This document shows positions 5,677 through 8,622 of a stretch of DNA of 8,622 nt, piece after piece. A program made the position numbers and the translations under genes. Positions within the stretch are counted from its first letter, which is position 1; each line of letters starts with the position of its first letter. The notes beneath the pieces are model-generated. The model made no database searches. It was given only the letters and a program-made list of their open reading frames with translations, and had not been told where the DNA came from. Origin of the DNA: Clostridia bacterium (lineage in GTDB: Bacteria; Bacillota; Clostridia; DUPQ01); the NCBI GenBank assembly GCA_030592085.1, contig JAUUZV010000101.1:1-8622 (forward strand), written 5' to 3'.

Positions 5677-6471
5677 TTATATATAATAAATCTGGCTAGT
5701 TACATCACGTAGTACTACATCCAGTTCTATATCCTTTCCAACATCATATCCATTGTTAGTTAAACAGTTAGCAACGGTTTTAAATGCTAAATCAGGATAA
5801 TTATTTTCACGGCTTAAATGGCCTAATAAAAAACGTTTCTGTCCACTTTGTACTAGTTTTAATATTGTTTCACTAGTATGGTCATTACACAAATGCCCAT
5901 AGTCACTTTTTATTCGTTTTTTTAATGGGTATGGATATGAACCATTTTCTAACATGGTTATATCATGATTACATTCTAATAATAATAAGTCTGATTTTTC
6001 TAAGTTTTCTAAAAGTTGTTTATTCATATGTCCAATATCTGTAGCCGTAGTGATTTTTTTGTTTTCAGCAAAAAAACTAAAACCTACAGGATCACTAGCA
6101 TCATGGGGAATAGTAAAAGGATGAATTACAAAATCATTAACAGTAAATTGCTCATTACTGTGAAAAAAGTTTATATAGGCTTCATTTACATTTCCCACTT
6201 TATGTTCAATTTTTTTCCATGTACCTTTATTAATATATATGGGAATATTAAATCGCCTATGTAAAATTCCTATGGCCTGGCAATGATCACTATGTTCATG
6301 TGTTACTAAAATACCATTAAGCAAAGAAGCATCTTTGCTTAATGAAGCTAATGCTTTTTCAATTCGTATGCCACTAACACCGGCATCAATTAATAATTTT
6401 GTATCTTTATATTCAATATATAGAGCGTTTCCACTACTACCACTGAATAAACTAGCAAATTCAATCATCAT
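5677..6471 (-). CDS. walJ: WalJ/YycJ-type metallo-beta-lactamase-fold hydrolase
   Basis: The 264-aa cytoplasmic protein starts 'IEFASLFSGSSGNA', typical of the YycJ family. The metal-binding motif 'THEHSDH' gives H58, H60, D62 and H63, and later ligand motifs are 'TATDIGH' near 145 and 'LLGHLSREN' near 217-225. In Firmicutes yycJ usually lies close to rlmH, at the end of the walRK region, and rlmH follows here after 2 nt; walRK itself is not in the window. The B. subtilis homologue is linked to cell-wall/division control, and 5'-3' exonuclease activity has been reported for a Bacillus homologue; which applies here is unknown. Two consecutive ATGs (6469-6471, 6466-6468) follow AAAGGAAAC; the second has the better spacing, so the true length may be 263. 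Promoter at 6489-6497. The gene appears complete. Confidence 0.92.
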   Translation of the reverse strand: MMIEFASLFSGSSGNALYIEYKDTKLLIDAGVSGIRIEKALASLSKDASLLNGILVTHEHSDHCQAIGILHRRFNIPIYINKGTWKKIEHKVGNVNEAYINFFHSNEQFTVNDFVIHPFTIPHDASDPVGFSFFAENKKITTATDIGHMNKQLLENLEKSDLLLLECNHDITMLENGSYPYPLKKRIKSDYGHLCNDHTSETILKLVQSGQKRFLLGHLSRENNYPDLAFKTVANCLTNNGYDVGKDIELDVVLRDVTSQIYYI

Positions 6472-6523
6472 GTTTCCTTTATCTTTTTATTATAGCAGTT
6501 TTCAAGCCTTAGATAAAAGAAAC
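6472..6523 (-). repeat. 12-bp inverted repeat flanking the walJ promoter and covering its ribosome binding site
   Basis: GTTTCCTTTATC (6472-6483 on +) and GATAAAAGAAAC (6512-6523) form a 12-bp stem in minus-strand RNA with one G-U pair and a 28-nt loop containing the promoter. The downstream arm includes the AAAGGAAAC Shine-Dalgarno site of walJ. Transcripts reading through from the SLH gene could fold and hide the site, whereas transcripts from the promoter in the loop would lack the upstream arm. Confidence 0.45.
6489..6497 (-). promoter_or_regulatory. Extended -10 promoter of walJ-rlmH-permease
   Basis: TGCTATAAT on the minus strand: perfect TATAAT (6489-6494) with the TGn extension. No good -35 is found 16-18 nt upstream, which is tolerable for an extended -10. 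The start would be near 6482, giving a leader of about 11 nt with AAAGG just before the ATG. No terminator is seen between the SLH gene and this point. Confidence 0.55.
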
Positions 6524-6539
6524 ATTAGATTATTTTAGT

Positions 6540-8393
6540 TTATCTACCCATGTATTTGATGGCAAACATCATTCTATCAATTAATACTACTACCTCCGCT
6601 TGTGTTAATAGTTTTTTCCCACGCAATGTATTGTCAGGATAACCTTTAACTATTTCCATTTTAATAGATTGTGCCATATATGGTAATGCCCATGTAGAGA
6701 CTTCAGTATATACATCAAAAAATGAATCTACCCAAAAATCTATTTCATGCTCATCCATTAAAAGAGCTTCCTCTTCCCAGTTCATAGCTCTTATTAAAAA
6801 GGTTATACTTTGTTCTCTTGATAGTATTTCTCCATATCCAAATGTGGTTGCATTAACTCCTCTTGTTAGTCCATAATGATATGCTGTACTAATATATGAA
6901 AAGTATGGACTATCTTCTGGTACATCTGTAAATGGTATAGGTAGTTCTAATAATTCAAGACCAATACCTTTTACTAAATATTTAGTAAATTTTTCCCTAG
7001 AAACAGGTAATAATGCATTTAATATAATATCAGGGTCTATTATTTCTTGCCCAACTAATCTCTCTGCTGCTCCATAACACCAATGCTCCGGTCCAATATC
7101 TGTAAAGGAAGGTGAAGGTATTACAATCGCAAACATAGTAGCATGAGATTCAGTCACAGTCATATATGGTATGTCTCCTATTACTTCATATTCAGAATCT
7201 AATATTGTCCACATATTTTCATGAATATCTCTATTTAATGCAAAAGCTGCAATTTTAGCATTTTCTGCAATTGACTCATCAACCATAATCTGAAGAATAA
7301 ATTCAACTGGTAATGTGGCATTCCACGATAAACTATAAACTGGACTAATTATTTCATATCCATAATCAGCTACTGGTGGAATCGCAAAATCGTGAACAAC
7401 TACACCAAATGCTTCAATTTCCATTTCATAATTACCTAAACCTGTAATATGCATAAATCCATTTTCTTCAGGTAATTCAAAAGTATAAACACTTCCTTCA
7501 ACTATTTCTAATATAGGAATTTGAAAGTTTGTACTGCTTTCTCCTTTTTTAATTTCATATATATCTCTTGCTCTGTCATAAAAACCATCTTCTATAAACA
7601 GAGTGTTAATTAAGTTTTCTAATAAATCTTTTTTCGCTTGAATTTTTTGTTCATCAGTTAAATCACCATTATTATCAATGGCGGTAAATTGAGTAGTTAA
7701 ATACTCGTAATCAAATCTATTAGCTTTTTCAAAATTATGTGCTTTTAATATTTTTGCCCAACGATTAGCTTCGCCTATAAGATAATCAATTTTATCTTGT
7801 TTTAACTTTAAAGCAGCTACTCTCTCTTCCCCTACTATACTAACATCAATAATCTCTTCACTAACTTTTTGTGCAAAATCTAAATATGCAAGTATTTGCT
7901 TATAATATGCATCAACTTCTAGTGGATCAGGTCCAATACACTCAGAATGAACATCATATCCTGCTAACCAATCTCCAGTTTCAACATCATACGCTAACGA
8001 TCCTCCTTCAGGTGCTTGATGTGCATGTGTTTTTTCATGAATCAACAATGTTCCTAATGCAACTAATTGCTTAAATCTTTTTAGTGGATCACTAGACAAT
8101 GGATTTACATAAAATGATTTTAATGTGATGTTTCCTTCTCTATCACAAGTACCATTAGCACTCATGTCGCTATCAATACTAATTTTATTATCCTCTAGCC
8201 AGTTTCTGATATTATCAGCCATATCTTCCATGCCCATGTCTTCTAGGAAATCAGAAGCCGCTTCAATCACATTTTCTTGTGCTGTTGTAGGATCACTTCC
8301 CTCTGCATAACTTGAAATTGGTGCCATTAAAAGCATGGTAATAACAAGTAGTAAAACAATTAATTGTTTACTCGTTTTTTTTATAATTTTCAT
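6540..8393 (-). CDS. Secreted SLH-domain protein with HEXXH putative metallopeptidase region
   Basis: The 617-aa protein has a signal peptide (basic MKIIKKTSKQ, hydrophobic core, predicted cut after 'SSYA' at 27-30). A helical N-terminal region carries HEKTH (H119, E120, H123) in 'LLIHEKTHAHQ', and E159 in 'PLEVDAYYKQ' could be a third zinc ligand, as in gluzincin-type peptidases. Next come a helix-rich part (about 165-295), a beta-rich part (about 300-425) and three SLH repeats (about 430-480, 488-540, 558-612) starting FTDIG, FTDVP and FFDV. SLH repeats bind secondary cell-wall polymers, so the protein is probably anchored on the surface. The start at 8391-8393 is chosen because GGGAG lies 7 nt upstream and the signal peptide follows directly; the frame is open for 32 more codons upstream, but that extension is not signal-like. 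It is probably monocistronic. The substrate is unknown and activity is inferred from the motif only. Confidence 0.85.
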   Translation of the reverse strand: MKIIKKTSKQLIVLLLVITMLLMAPISSYAEGSDPTTAQENVIEAASDFLEDMGMEDMADNIRNWLEDNKISIDSDMSANGTCDREGNITLKSFYVNPLSSDPLKRFKQLVALGTLLIHEKTHAHQAPEGGSLAYDVETGDWLAGYDVHSECIGPDPLEVDAYYKQILAYLDFAQKVSEEIIDVSIVGEERVAALKLKQDKIDYLIGEANRWAKILKAHNFEKANRFDYEYLTTQFTAIDNNGDLTDEQKIQAKKDLLENLINTLFIEDGFYDRARDIYEIKKGESSTNFQIPILEIVEGSVYTFELPEENGFMHITGLGNYEMEIEAFGVVVHDFAIPPVADYGYEIISPVYSLSWNATLPVEFILQIMVDESIAENAKIAAFALNRDIHENMWTILDSEYEVIGDIPYMTVTESHATMFAIVIPSPSFTDIGPEHWCYGAAERLVGQEIIDPDIILNALLPVSREKFTKYLVKGIGLELLELPIPFTDVPEDSPYFSYISTAYHYGLTRGVNATTFGYGEILSREQSITFLIRAMNWEEEALLMDEHEIDFWVDSFFDVYTEVSTWALPYMAQSIKMEIVKGYPDNTLRGKKLLTQAEVVVLIDRMMFAIKYMGR

Positions 8394-8400
8394 ATTAATT

Positions 8401-8405
8401 CTCCC
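8401..8405 (-). promoter_or_regulatory. Ribosome binding site fixing the start of the SLH protein
   Basis: GGGAG on the minus strand, 7 nt before the ATG at 8391-8393. It decides for the start that places the signal peptide at the N-terminus over the in-frame ATG at 8487-8489, which lies upstream of or at the promoter -10 region and could not be on the same mRNA. Confidence 0.7.
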
Positions 8406-8479
8406 TTTTTTATAAAATGAATCATCATGTTTTCCAATATGTATATTTAATTGTATTTTGCTCAAATGAATGTACTCGT

Positions 8480-8508
8480 ATTTTATCATTTATGATATGT
8501 GTTTTCAA
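8480..8508 (-). promoter_or_regulatory. Promoter of the SLH protein gene with palindrome in the spacer
   Basis: Minus-strand TTGAAA (8503-8508, 5/6), 17-nt spacer, TAAAAT (8480-8485, 5/6) with a TGA that extends the -10. Transcription should start near 8473, giving a leader of about 80 nt. TATCAT (8484-8489) and ATGATA (8492-8497) form an inverted repeat separated by 2 nt, partly inside the spacer; it could be an operator or simply AT-rich chance. Confidence 0.6.
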
Positions 8509-8559
8509 CTAAGCTATATGCATTTACTTGCTGTTCAACATTTAATTAATTTTCATATG

Positions 8560-8588
8560 TTGATAATATGATAATCGTTTCATATAAT
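8560..8588 (+). promoter_or_regulatory. Divergent plus-strand promoter leading out of the window
   Basis: TTGATA (8560-8565, 5/6 to -35), 17-nt spacer, perfect TATAAT (8583-8588). Transcription would start near 8595 and leave the window rightwards. A plus-strand ATG at 8595-8597 with an open frame to the edge (MKIIKNITE) falls on the predicted start, and AGGA only 2 nt before it is too close for a normal ribosome site, so I do not call a gene. With the SLH promoter, the 229-nt region 8394-8622 is best read as a divergent intergenic region. Confidence 0.5.
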
Positions 8589-8622
8589 AGGAATATGAAA
8601 ATTATAAAAAATATAACAGAAA

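Noticed and set aside
8394..8489. 32-residue N-terminal extension of the SLH protein
   Set aside because: It would place a signal peptide inside the protein, has no better ribosome site, and its ATG overlaps the predicted promoter, so it would not be transcribed from it.
1..8622. CRISPR array, tRNA, rRNA, transposase or attachment site
   Set aside because: No spaced repeat series, cloverleaf, rRNA segment or transposase motif was seen; nearly all of the window is accounted for by the listed genes.

Overview
The window is about 70% A+T and all recognisable genes lie on the minus strand. It looks like chromosomal DNA of a low-GC Bacillota, most likely a clostridial lineage. The evidence is the walJ/yycJ-rlmH pair, an S-layer-homology (SLH) protein with a Gram-positive style signal peptide, purine-rich Shine-Dalgarno sites, SHOCT miniproteins beside an OmpR-type two-component system, and a PAS-GGDEF-HD signalling protein. 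The lineage call is inference; there is no rRNA or species marker here.

Reading in the direction of transcription (high to low coordinates): (1) 8394-8622 is an intergenic region with a good minus-strand promoter for the SLH gene and a good plus-strand promoter pointing out of the window. (2) 6540-8393 encodes a secreted 617-aa protein with an HEXXH motif near its N-terminus and three C-terminal SLH repeats. (3) An extended -10 promoter precedes walJ (metallo-beta-lactamase fold, 5677-6471), followed after 2 nt by rlmH (5195-5674) and after 14 nt by an APC-family permease (3846-5180). rlmH is full length except that codon 9 is TGA where the family has glycine. (4) A promoter at the end of the permease gene precedes a 665-aa PAS-PAS-GGDEF-HD protein (1794-3791), whose cyclase and I-site motifs are intact but whose HD pair is HN. 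(5) A promoter carrying a perfect 11-bp tandem repeat that resembles the enterobacterial Pho box precedes two single-pass SHOCT miniproteins (1514-1693 and 1251-1502), an OmpR-family response regulator (425-1111) and a sensor histidine kinase (1-428, cut by the window edge).

The part that looks most like a dedicated system is group 5: two small membrane SHOCT proteins made from a promoter whose repeats have the spacing expected for an OmpR-type regulator, with that type of regulator and its kinase next in line. The kinase start codon overlaps the regulator stop codon (ATGA). The regulator gene has no ATG, GTG or TTG start that gives a complete receiver domain; the only start matching its Shine-Dalgarno site and family length is ATC. 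Together with the TGA in rlmH and the HN in the HD domain, this makes three places where a single coding-strand G is missing from a conserved position. They may be natural features or base-level errors, and the reads should be checked before building on any of them.
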